This document shows, in pieces, positions 1 to 5,152 of a stretch of 5,547 nt of DNA (within the stretch, counting starts at the first letter, position 1; each line of letters starts with the position of its first letter). The position numbers and the translations under genes were made by a program. Below the pieces are notes generated by a model that ran no database searches, was not told where the DNA came from, and saw only the letters and a list, made by a program, of their open reading frames with translations. The stretch is from Kiritimatiellales bacterium. Its GTDB lineage: Bacteria > Verrucomicrobiota > Kiritimatiellia > Kiritimatiellales > Pontiellaceae. The stretch spans positions 1 through 5,547 of the forward strand of contig JABDQT010000120.1 of assembly GCA_013042165.1 (NCBI GenBank), written 5' to 3'.

Positions 1-1
1 G

Positions 2-82
2 CAGTATCCCAGGATCCAGCAAAAGAAGACGATTGCGGAAACCTTCTACAGTTCCATTTCATCTGAATACGCCTTTCCATAG
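2..82 (+). CDS. 3' end of an unidentified upstream gene (partial)
   Basis: An open frame enters from the left edge and runs 26 codons to a TAG at 80-82. It is the only frame here with mostly G or C at third codon positions, as in the neighbouring genes. The visible peptide starts QYPRIQQKKTIAETFYSSIS, a hydrophilic tail with no motif I recognise. It stops 20 bp before the peptidase gene on the same strand, so the two could share a transcript. Too little is present to name a product, and it may be a chance open frame. Confidence 0.4.
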   Translation, partial: QYPRIQQKKTIAETFYSSISSEYAFP

Positions 83-102
83 CCCTGTCCATCCCCACTC
101 CC

Positions 103-1134
103 ATGCTGAATCACTCATCCAGACGCATCTTTGCGGCATCACTTTGCTGCGGGGCGGTGTGCACAACCGCGCAGCGTGGAAAGCAGTGTGCGGTATGCGG
201 GAGCCGTATCTCCGGCCGGTACTGGGTATACAACCATCTCGACTGCTGTTCACCCGCGTGCGTCGATGCGCTGCGTCCCCGTTGCTCCGCCTGCGGAAAA
301 GCCGTTTCACCGAATTATGTCAAAGCGGATGGAAAGACCTACTGCAATTCCACCTGCTTCGAAACCACCCTGCCCCCCTGCAAAATCTGCAAAGCGCCGA
401 TACGCTCGGGGTACCACATCGGCCGGCACCGATATTGCGAGGCATGTGTCAAAAACAAGCCGGTCTGTTTTTCCTGCGGACTGCCGGCCGCCTACTCCAC
501 CCGGATCGAGGACGGGCGCGAAATCTGCACCGGGTGCATGCGCTGGGCGGTCAAGACGGAAGACGCGGCGCAGCAGCATTATGACCGCGCTTTGCGGTAT
601 CTTCAGGCATGGACTTCATTAACCATCGCCTCCGTGCCGAAGCTGAAGCTCATTGATCGTAAGGAGATGAAGAAGCTCTCCAAAAAGATCCGCACCTCCG
701 ATTCGTCGGTTTCCATACGGGGCTTATACAGCCGGCAGACGCAACTGTACAAGAGGAGGCTGTTCGGCCGGTGGGTTACGGAGCAGGAAGATACGGAGGA
801 GATGATCTACATTGTGGATCATCTGCACGACGAGGTGTTCCGGGTCGCCGCAGTGCACGAACTGATGCACGACCTGATCCATGAACATTTCCCGCGCTTG
901 GAAAACGCACCCCTATGGGTGCATGAAGGCATTTGCCAGCAGGCGGCGGCGGAATATTGCCGGCGGCGGAATTATGCCGACATCCTCAAAGGCATCGAAG
1001 AGTGCACCGACCGGGAATATGGCGAAGGGTATCGCTACATCAACAAGCTCACCGGATTCGAGGGATGGCGCGCATTGCGGCGCTGGATGGATAATGTGGA
1101 TCTGTCGAGCCTGCCGAAACATGCCCCCCGCTAG
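103..1134 (+). CDS. exported LIM-like / DA1-like zinc metallopeptidase
   Basis: This 343-residue protein has two parts. Residues 29-145 carry four CxxC knuckles (C29/C32, C61/C64, C93/C96, C122/C125), each followed after 12-16 residues by a second Cys cluster (C48-C53, C81/C85, C112/C115, C142/C145). The units recur about every 30 residues, a LIM-like zinc array. Residues about 150-335 resemble the DA1-like peptidase domain: HELMH at 252-256 is an HExxH zinc site, and HEGICQ at 274-279 matches the family EEGICQ motif and supplies the likely third ligand, E275. The N terminus (SRRIF, then a short hydrophobic run ending TTA-Q) looks like a signal peptide, possibly twin-arginine, so it probably acts outside the cytoplasm. 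The substrate is unknown. Plant DA1 proteins combine LIM and this peptidase, but in the cytosol. ATG103 is the first ATG after the in-frame TGA at 64-66 and has no clear SD. Confidence 0.85.
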   Translation: MLNHSSRRIFAASLCCGAVCTTAQRGKQCAVCGSRISGRYWVYNHLDCCSPACVDALRPRCSACGKAVSPNYVKADGKTYCNSTCFETTLPPCKICKAPIRSGYHIGRHRYCEACVKNKPVCFSCGLPAAYSTRIEDGREICTGCMRWAVKTEDAAQQHYDRALRYLQAWTSLTIASVPKLKLIDRKEMKKLSKKIRTSDSSVSIRGLYSRQTQLYKRRLFGRWVTEQEDTEEMIYIVDHLHDEVFRVAAVHELMHDLIHEHFPRLENAPLWVHEGICQQAAAEYCRRRNYADILKGIEECTDREYGEGYRYINKLTGFEGWRALRRWMDNVDLSSLPKHAPR

Positions 1135-1149
1135 CGCACCGCAAATCCG

Positions 1150-2250
1150 TCACCCGCCGATGCGACGCACGCTCCGGCCGATTTCAACGACAAGCCGTGT
1201 GGCCAGAAAAAGTCCAAAGCCGGTCACGAGGCCGTAGATATCCATCTTCCAGTCAAACACCCCTGCGGTACGATCAAGCGTGAGATGCTGCAGCGACTCG
1301 GTGATGGCCGCAAAAATCAGGATATCGACCGCCACCTTGAAATAGTAACTCGCATGCTGCCGCTCGAGCGCGGCGGACCAGTAGACCAGAAAACAGAGTG
1401 AAGCAAAGAGGGTAAAGTGACCCGTAACGTGGGCACCGCCAACCACCTCGTTAAACTGATCGATACGGCTCAACTCCTGTTCCAGTTTGGATGCCTGTCC
1501 GGTTTCGACCTTGCGGGCAATCGACCCCTTCACTTTTTCCGAAGCATCTGAAATCCAGACCCCCGGCATCATGGTGCCGGCCAGAATCGCGAGGACATTC
1601 AACAGGATGAGGATTCGAAGTTTGCGACGGTCCAGGCGGCAACGCCTGAAGTAAAGACCAGCCATCGAAACCCAGAGGCCGCAGAAAATAATCTGCCAGA
1701 AAAAGAAGGAGCGCCGCAAACGGACCGGCTCTGCGATGATCCGGTCATATTCCGCAACGCCCGACCGGCCGATATGCTGAATGACGATATCGGCATGGGC
1801 CGCATCCGGTTCGACTTCAAAGACATCCTCGTGTGTTTCCCAGTCTCTGGTGCCCTGCTCCGCCACCACCCCATGTTCGCCGGATATCCATCGGCCGTTT
1901 TCATCGTACTGCGTCAGCAGCAGGCGGGCGCAGCTCCAGGGATATTTCCCGCACACCACGCCGTCCACCTTGATGCGCGCACGGACCCGAATGAGATCGT
2001 AATCCATCGCCCGCGGCATGCGAAAGTTGATGCTGACGGTCTCGCCGCTTTCCGGAACGGTCAGGATAAAATGCCCGTTCGTTTCGGAGCAGGTACCGCG
2101 CATCCGGGTCGCGTCCGCGAGGGACGGCGATTGAAGCAGCGCTTCCCCGGCTGCTTCATAGCGGTCGTAGAACCCCCAGAAAAGCAAGGTGACCAGCAGC
2201 AGAACAATCGCCGGCACCCGCATCATCAGCTTATTCATCCACGTATTCAT
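1150..2250 (-). CDS. membrane protein: extracytoplasmic beta-rich domain plus VanZ-like domain
   Basis: This 366-residue protein has one membrane segment at about 9-27, a soluble stretch at about 28-180, then four or five more segments (about 183-200, 211-230, 276-294, 305-320 and 337-355). The C-terminal third fits the VanZ family: H278-F279 in a membrane segment, E318xxQ321, R327, D333 and D337 before a final glycine-rich helix. VanZ itself gives low-level teicoplanin resistance, but most relatives have no known role. The soluble stretch has alternating beta-type segments ending with a pattern (YDRIIAEPV) common in jelly-roll carbohydrate-binding domains; that is an inference. It converges on the peptidase gene with a 15-bp gap and no visible terminator between them. 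There is no SD before ATG2250. A -10-like TATCTT preceded by TGC lies 9 bp upstream, suggesting a nearly leaderless message. M5 is an alternative start. Confidence 0.8.
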   Translation of the reverse strand: MNTWMNKLMMRVPAIVLLLVTLLFWGFYDRYEAAGEALLQSPSLADATRMRGTCSETNGHFILTVPESGETVSINFRMPRAMDYDLIRVRARIKVDGVVCGKYPWSCARLLLTQYDENGRWISGEHGVVAEQGTRDWETHEDVFEVEPDAAHADIVIQHIGRSGVAEYDRIIAEPVRLRRSFFFWQIIFCGLWVSMAGLYFRRCRLDRRKLRILILLNVLAILAGTMMPGVWISDASEKVKGSIARKVETGQASKLEQELSRIDQFNEVVGGAHVTGHFTLFASLCFLVYWSAALERQHASYYFKVAVDILIFAAITESLQHLTLDRTAGVFDWKMDIYGLVTGFGLFLATRLVVEIGRSVRRIGG

Positions 2251-2259
2251 GCGACGGGA

Positions 2260-2269
2260 AAGATAGCAC
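2260..2269 (-). promoter_or_regulatory. candidate extended -10 promoter of the VanZ-like gene
   Basis: On the - strand the sequence reads TGC-TATCTT, with TATCTT at 2265-2260, ending 9 bp before ATG2250. TGn before a -10 hexamer is the extended -10 pattern of housekeeping sigma factors. No good -35 box is seen. Transcription from here would start about 2 nt before the ATG, giving almost no 5' UTR, in keeping with the missing SD. Confidence 0.35.
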
Positions 2270-2289
2270 CCGTTTTTGTTATGCCGAAT

Positions 2290-2409
2290 CTAATCTTCGC
2301 GGACTTTCACTTTGTCGCGAAAGACATGGTGGATAAACCATGTATAGCCAAGCACCAGGGGCAAGGTTGTACAAATTATGAGAATATCCCTAAAAACATT
2401 GATTCCGCG
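2290..2409 (-). pseudogene. cydB: C-terminal remnant of cytochrome bd oxidase subunit II (cydB)
   Basis: Between a TAA at 2412-2410 and a TAG at 2292-2290 the - strand has 39 codons with no start codon at the beginning. The peptide includes one membrane helix and a basic tail, LPLVLGYTWFIHHVFRDKV, then KVRED. This matches the usual end of CydB proteins, a PLVLxYTxxIYxxFRGKVK-like pattern after the last helix. The full protein has well over 300 residues, and I find nothing resembling the rest upstream in any frame. It is therefore best read as the 3' end of a cydB cut off by a rearrangement near 2410. It ends 39 bp before the VanZ-like start on the same strand. The match is from memory of the family and was not searched; a short unrelated membrane peptide is the alternative. 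Confidence 0.6.
2324..2343. repeat. perfect 7-bp inverted repeat (hairpin)
   Basis: ACATGGT (2324-2330) and ACCATGT (2337-2343) are exact inverted copies around a 6-nt GGATAA loop. The element lies inside the cydB remnant, so it may be a leftover of coding sequence. No T-run follows on either strand, so it is not an intrinsic terminator. Confidence 0.5.
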
Positions 2410-2591
2410 TTATCTTTTCGCCTACCGGATGAATCTCAAGCCTTTTCCTTGGCGCTCGATGCCTGCACGCATCGGCTGCATGCACTCATAGTGATACACT
2501 TGATTTTATTATCGTTAACTTTATTTATCACTGCGTCCTCACTGCTTTCATATTCCTCTATAGAAAAATATTTATTCAAATGCGTTGCATT
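2410..2591. other. gene-free, partly AT-rich spacer
   Basis: No open frame of note exists here on either strand. The stretch from about 2490 to 2580 is clearly richer in A+T than the rest of the window. It contains a 6-bp hairpin (CGATGC 2457-2462, loop CTGCAC, GCATCG 2469-2474), the separated inverted repeat AGTGATA (2490-2496) / TATCACT (2526-2532), and a short direct repeat TCACTGC (2528-2534 and 2538-2544). It probably holds the promoter for the leader RNA downstream and perhaps the breakpoint that cut cydB. Confidence 0.5.
2490..2532 (+). promoter_or_regulatory. candidate promoter between inverted operator-like half-sites
   Basis: TTGATT at 2500-2505 could be a -35 box, with a weak -10 (ATTTAT, 2523-2528) 17 bp later. 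The pair is bracketed by AGTGATA (2490-2496) and its inverted copy TATCACT (2526-2532), an arrangement expected for a regulator site over a promoter. In an AT-rich stretch both parts could be chance. Confidence 0.25.
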
Positions 2592-2640
2592 CCGGACGCT
2601 TTTGAGGCTTAATGTCCGGTGCGTTAAAAACAGGCATCTG

Positions 2641-2660
2641 GAACCTCTGGGAGGAGGTTC
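2641..2660 (+). repeat. hairpin 1 with TGGGAG loop
   Basis: GAACCTC (2641-2647) pairs perfectly with GAGGTTC (2654-2660), leaving loop TGGGAG (2648-2653). Loop and 3' arm together read like a strong SD (GGGAGGAGG, 2649-2657). A TTG 6 nt later opens an 8-codon frame ending at TGA 2688-2690, a possible but unproven leader peptide. Confidence 0.7.
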
Positions 2661-2677
2661 GGTTTGGGAGAACCGAA
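2658..2677 (+). repeat. hairpin 2 with TGGGAG loop
   Basis: TTCGGTT (2658-2664) pairs perfectly with AACCGAA (2671-2677), leaving loop TGGGAG (2665-2670). The stem differs from hairpin 1 while the loop is identical, so the loop rather than the stem looks conserved. The three bases 2658-2660 are shared with hairpin 1. Confidence 0.7.
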
Positions 2678-2713
2678 AGCATCCGGGTGATGTTTAACTA
2701 TGGGAGGACATCC

Positions 2714-2899
2714 ATGAAAAGCACCAAGCGTGCATCTGAAGCAACACTGGTATCTCTGGGTAACTGTATATTTCTGATGGTAGCCCGTCGTTGCCGAATG
2801 CGTTCCCCTCAATCCAGACGCCGGAGCAGTTCCGGTCCGAGACGCAATGCCTATGGCAGCTTCATGATTGAAAACATGAAGTCCCGGTCGATTTTTTAG
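2714..2899 (+). CDS. small basic hypothetical protein
   Basis: This 61-codon frame starts with ATG2714, six bases after a strong SD (GGGAGG, 2702-2707), the best initiation site in the window. The product begins MKSTKRASEATLVSLGN, has a short hydrophobic patch (CIFLMVA, about residues 18-24), then an arginine- and serine-rich stretch (about 25-45). It is strongly basic with no domain I recognise. Codon bias is not convincing, and the downstream part overlaps two inverted repeats (2821-2835 and 2860-2881), so the tail may be a frameshifted or decayed end of a longer gene. The frame is open upstream to at least 2612, but the SD favours 2714. The structured leader before it suggests translational control. 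It could also be non-coding. Confidence 0.4.
   Translation: MKSTKRASEATLVSLGNCIFLMVARRCRMRSPQSRRRSSSGPRRNAYGSFMIENMKSRSIF
2860..2881 (+). repeat. perfect 7-bp inverted repeat at the end of the small ORF
   Basis: CTTCATG (2860-2866) and CATGAAG (2875-2881) flank an 8-nt loop (ATTGAAAA). A run of six T follows at 2892-2897, ten bases after the stem. That is too far for a classical intrinsic terminator, though a weak one is possible. The ORF stop codon (TAG) comes directly after the T-run. Confidence 0.45.
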
Positions 2900-2977
2900 T
2901 CGATCAATACAGCGCGAGCTCAACACTCCTCTAAGTCGTTGTCTCGCTGAATATGATGAATCTGAATTTTATGGTTT

Positions 2978-3006
2978 TTGCGCGAAGATGTTGAGATAAT
3001 TCTAAT
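2978..3006 (+). promoter_or_regulatory. candidate promoter of the PEP-CTERM gene
   Basis: TCTAAT (3001-3006) matches five of six bases of the -10 consensus, and TTGCGC (2978-2983) is a weak -35 box 17 bp upstream. Transcription would start near 3013, leaving a UTR of about 57 nt before ATG3070. The surrounding 2900-3069 stretch has no gene. It holds an imperfect stem CAGCG(CG)AG / CTCGCTG near 2910-2950 and an isolated GGAGG (3044-3048) too far from any ATG to be its SD. Confidence 0.3.
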
Positions 3007-3069
3007 ATTTCAATTAGTGAATAATGCGGAACATTGGAACCGTGGAGGAAAACGCAGTCAGGGAATTTT

Positions 3070-3531
3070 ATGGGTGATCAGATGAAATCAGCAAAATGGT
3101 TATTCATATTTACATGCGCGGTCGCTATGACGCATCTTGCGCAGGCGGCGTATTACGACTACAACCCCGATGCGAACACTCCGGCAGGTGCATGTGATCC
3201 GCATAGCAGCGAACAACTTGGTAATGATCCTCTGACCGAGTCCCTGGGCGAATATTTGCAGCCCGATTCCAATGCCAGAGCGGATGCAGCCTACATTTTA
3301 GATGAATCGGTGGTGAACATGTCGCTGAATGGCGGCTTGTCCAGCCAGCATGGGAACCTGGAAACATTCAGCGTGGTACCAGAGCCGGGCACCTCTACAT
3401 TGCTGGCGGCGGGCAGCGCCTTACTGATCTCCTTCCGCCGGCGGATGAGCGGACTTAGGATTCTTCATCTGGACTGGCCCGTTTTGCATCCAAACAAAGA
3501 GAAGAAGGATATGGAGATAAAAAACATCTAG
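3070..3531 (+). CDS. small secreted protein with PEP-CTERM sorting signal
   Basis: From ATG3070 the product has 153 residues. Residues 1-26 form a signal peptide (basic start, hydrophobic LFIFTCAVAM, likely cleavage AQA-AYY). The mature part, about 77 residues, is acidic, rich in Asn, Asp and Ser, and resembles nothing I know. Residues 103-125 are a PEP-CTERM signal: VPEPG, a hydrophobic helix (TLLAAGSALLISF), then RRR. Such proteins are processed at the membrane by an exosortase and go to the surface or matrix; no exosortase is in this window. Unusually, 28 residues follow the RRR, where most family members stop within a few residues, so a lost stop or small indel near 3450 is possible. AGGGA at 3060-3064 is the SD for ATG3070; ATG3082 and TTG3034 are alternatives. 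An intrinsic terminator follows at 3610-3635. Confidence 0.75.
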   Translation: MGDQMKSAKWLFIFTCAVAMTHLAQAAYYDYNPDANTPAGACDPHSSEQLGNDPLTESLGEYLQPDSNARADAAYILDESVVNMSLNGGLSSQHGNLETFSVVPEPGTSTLLAAGSALLISFRRRMSGLRILHLDWPVLHPNKEKKDMEIKNI

Positions 3532-3546
3532 CGATCTCCGGCCTTG

Positions 3547-3592
3547 TCCGAACCAACGTTATTCGGAATCGTTATTCATCTCAGCTGAATAA
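3547..3592 (+). repeat. two consecutive hairpins downstream of the PEP-CTERM gene
   Basis: TCCGAA (3547-3552) pairs with TTCGGA (3562-3567) around a 9-nt loop. TTATTCA (3572-3578) pairs with TGAATAA (3586-3592) around TCTCAGC. The octamer CGTTATTC is also directly repeated (3557-3564 and 3570-3577). Neither stem has a T-run, so these probably fold in the 3' UTR ahead of the true terminator. Confidence 0.5.
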
Positions 3593-3609
3593 TCAGACAG
3601 CAGAATCCC

Positions 3610-3635
3610 GGCGATGCAAGGCATCGTCTTTTTTT
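3610..3635 (+). terminator. intrinsic terminator after the PEP-CTERM gene
   Basis: GGCGATGC (3610-3617), a 3-nt AAG loop and GCATCGTC (3621-3628) form an 8-bp stem with one G-T pair, directly followed by a run of seven T (3629-3635). It is the clearest terminator in the window and is oriented for the + strand, about 80 bp after the PEP-CTERM stop. Confidence 0.85.
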
Positions 3636-3684
3636 GTGCCTTGAGCAGTGCAACCGGGCATCTTCTGCAGGGGATGCGGGGTGA

Positions 3685-4200
3685 TTAAATGACACCTTTT
3701 TGGTGCAGTGCCTTGAAGATGCGCGCCACCTCGGCATGGGATTCCGCGATAAACTCCTGATAATCGGGAGCACCCAGACCGGTAGGATCGATAATATCCC
3801 GAACCTTGTTGAAATAATTTTCGCGCAAGTATGCCGTCAGAAGGAACGTTTTTTGCGCAGCCTCTGGAAAACGTTTCACCAGTTCAGTCTTCTGATTTTG
3901 TTCCATCACCAGAATCACATCCGCAAGGGCGATCACCCGCCGATCGACGGGATAGGAACGATGCCCCCTCAAGCTGAAACCACCCATCTTGGCAATGTGC
4001 TGAATGACCTCGCTGGCCACACCGCCATACGCCGCGCGCACGCCGGCGGAAATAATGCGAACATTTTTGCGGGTGCTGCGAAAGTTCTTCTTCAGGTATT
4101 TCTTCATGTAGCCGCAAAGATACGGGCTTCGCGTAATATTTGCCCGGCAGGCAACGATGATCGTAAATTTTTTCCTGAGAAGACCCATATAAACTAACAT
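3685..4200 (-). CDS. low-molecular-weight protein tyrosine phosphatase
   Basis: The 171-residue product removes phosphate from phosphotyrosine (or a similar phospho-residue) in the cytoplasm. The signature loop CX5R lies near the N terminus as C18-RANIT-R24-SP, where C18 is the nucleophile and R24 binds phosphate. The general acid is D138 in DIIDPTG, followed by the family's aromatic residue in APDYQEF. The usual loop is CxGNxCRSP. Here the second cysteine is Thr (T23) and the Gly is Ala, so the regulatory disulfide of many family members cannot form. Bacterial relatives such as Wzb often control exopolysaccharide export by tyrosine kinases, but no kinase is in view. ATG4200 and ATG4188 are both possible starts without an SD; 4188 gives 167 residues with C14, closer to the family norm. 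The frame is open up to a TTG at 4263, which seems too long. Confidence 0.85.
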   Translation of the reverse strand: MLVYMGLLRKKFTIIVACRANITRSPYLCGYMKKYLKKNFRSTRKNVRIISAGVRAAYGGVASEVIQHIAKMGGFSLRGHRSYPVDRRVIALADVILVMEQNQKTELVKRFPEAAQKTFLLTAYLRENYFNKVRDIIDPTGLGAPDYQEFIAESHAEVARIFKALHQKGVI

Positions 4201-4235
4201 AGTTGGTGTGGCTTCAAGATGTAAACCGGATAATG

Positions 4236-4263
4236 ATTTTATCAAACCTTCAAGAAAGGCCAA
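4236..4263 (-). promoter_or_regulatory. candidate promoter of the phosphatase gene
   Basis: On the - strand TTGGCC (4263-4258) and TAAAAT (4241-4236, five of six -10 bases) are separated by 16 bp. Transcription would start near 4229, about 29 nt before ATG4200. It lies in the 84-bp gap after nadK, so the phosphatase may be transcribed separately even though it follows nadK on the same strand. Confidence 0.4.
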
Positions 4264-4284
4264 GAATATTCCATAGCTGTGCGC

Positions 4285-5145
4285 TTAAAGCGAAGAGCCC
4301 CGCCAATGAAGCTTTTGGGCGAGAACCGAGAAATAGCGAAGTCCTTGAAGCTGAAGAAAACGAACCACATGAGGGCTTTTTCGGATTTCAACTTTTGCGC
4401 CCCGCCCGACCTTGTATTCGTCCTGGCCGTCAATGGAGAGAATCAACTCCTTGGCCGCACTGACCACCTCGATCTCGATCAGGCTGGAATTATGTACCAC
4501 CAGCGGTCTTGAGCTGAGCGTGTGGGGGCAGATCACGTTGATCACAAACCCTCCAACACTCGGATGCAGGATGGGGCCTCCGGCCGACAGCGAATGACCG
4601 GTGCTGCCGGTGGGGGTCGATACCATCATGCCGTCGCACATGAACGAACCAACGGGTTCTCCATCGATAGACAGGTTCAGGGTTACAATCCGCGATGACC
4701 CGCCCCACCCGAGGACGACATCATTAAGCGCACGCTCCTCCCCGATGGGTGATCCATCCTGAAAGATACGGCACTCGGCCACGTCGCGCTGCGACACCTT
4801 GCATGTCTTCGTGGAAAGCGCCTGCAGCGCATCGGCGATATCGGTATCGCCGACACTGGTCAGAAAACCGAGGCTACCCAGATTGATCCCCATAATCGGC
4901 ACATCGGACCCATGCAATGCCCGCGCGGTGTAAAGCACGGTGCCATCGCCTCCGAGCGCCAAAACCACATCCACCTTTTTCCCGAAGGCTTCAACCGGGA
5001 TGTGTTCCGCATGCAGTTCTTCCGCTATCGCCGCATCCTCGGCGAAGAGTTTGAACCCCAGCTTCTCGGCCTGATTGCGAAAGTCATCCAACACCTGTGC
5101 AGCACGCGGGCGCTTGGTATTTACAATGACTCCGATTTTTTTCAT
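4285..5145 (-). CDS. nadK: NAD kinase
   Basis: This 286-residue enzyme phosphorylates NAD to NADP in the cytoplasm, the only known route to NADP. Length and motifs agree with the ATP/polyphosphate NAD kinase family: a KKIGVIVN start, GGDGT at 65-69 (catalytic Asp 67), GINLGSLGFL at 86-95, an N141-D142 pair where most members have NE, STPTGSTGHSLSAGGPI at 176-192 (most have TAYS where this has TGHS), CPHTLSSRPLV at 206-216, and LSIDGQ at 236-241. All core NAD-binding and catalytic positions appear intact, so it should be active. There is no SD before ATG5145. A promoter-like TTGAGT-N16-TATCCT ends 7 bp upstream, which would give a leaderless message. It is divergent from the SDR gene and is followed by the phosphatase gene. 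Confidence 0.97.
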   Translation of the reverse strand: MKKIGVIVNTKRPRAAQVLDDFRNQAEKLGFKLFAEDAAIAEELHAEHIPVEAFGKKVDVVLALGGDGTVLYTARALHGSDVPIMGINLGSLGFLTSVGDTDIADALQALSTKTCKVSQRDVAECRIFQDGSPIGEERALNDVVLGWGGSSRIVTLNLSIDGEPVGSFMCDGMMVSTPTGSTGHSLSAGGPILHPSVGGFVINVICPHTLSSRPLVVHNSSLIEIEVVSAAKELILSIDGQDEYKVGRGAKVEIRKSPHVVRFLQLQGLRYFSVLAQKLHWRGSSL

Positions 5146-5152
5146 TTGAAAC

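Larger units (their letters stand above)
2592..2713 (+). promoter_or_regulatory. structured leader with tandem TGGGAG-loop hairpins (candidate cis-regulatory RNA)
   Basis: This leader precedes the small ORF at 2714. First comes a 6-bp stem, CCGGAC (2592-2597) with GTCCGG (2614-2619). Then come two perfect 7-bp hairpins: GAACCTC-TGGGAG-GAGGTTC (2641-2660) and TTCGGTT-TGGGAG-AACCGAA (2658-2677). They have the same 6-nt loop and share bases 2658-2660, so both cannot be fully formed at once. A third TGGGAG (2701-2706) is the ribosome-binding site itself, in the 14-nt loop of a weaker GATGT/ACATC stem (2689-2693 / 2708-2712). Repeated GGA in hairpin loops with one copy at the SD is how CsrA/RsmA-type repressors recognise messages, but no such protein is in view. 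It matches no riboswitch class I recognise. The transcript start and the function are inferred. Confidence 0.5.

Noticed and set aside
33..584. 183-codon + strand frame overlapping the peptidase gene
   Set aside because: The peptidase frame has coherent zinc motifs and good third-position bias; this one is an offset shadow with a Leu/Arg/His-rich translation.
1774..2697. 307-codon open frame on the + strand
   Set aside because: It lies antisense to the VanZ-like gene and the cydB remnant, has no SD, and its translation is rich in His, Pro and Arg as expected of an opposite-strand shadow.
2641..2713. Guanidine-II (mini-ykkC) riboswitch, suggested by two small tandem hairpins
   Set aside because: That class needs ACGR loops; here both loops are TGGGAG.
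2860..2897. Intrinsic terminator at the end of the small ORF
   Set aside because: The T-run begins ten bases after the stem and lies inside the coding frame; it was kept only as an inverted repeat.
2624..2926. 100-codon - strand frame over the leader and small ORF
   Set aside because: No recognisable motif, no SD, and it covers the inverted repeats; the + strand start at 2714 has far better initiation signals.
3700..4197. 165-codon + strand frame opposite the phosphatase
   Set aside because: The - strand frame carries the CX5R and DP motifs of a known family, so this is its shadow.
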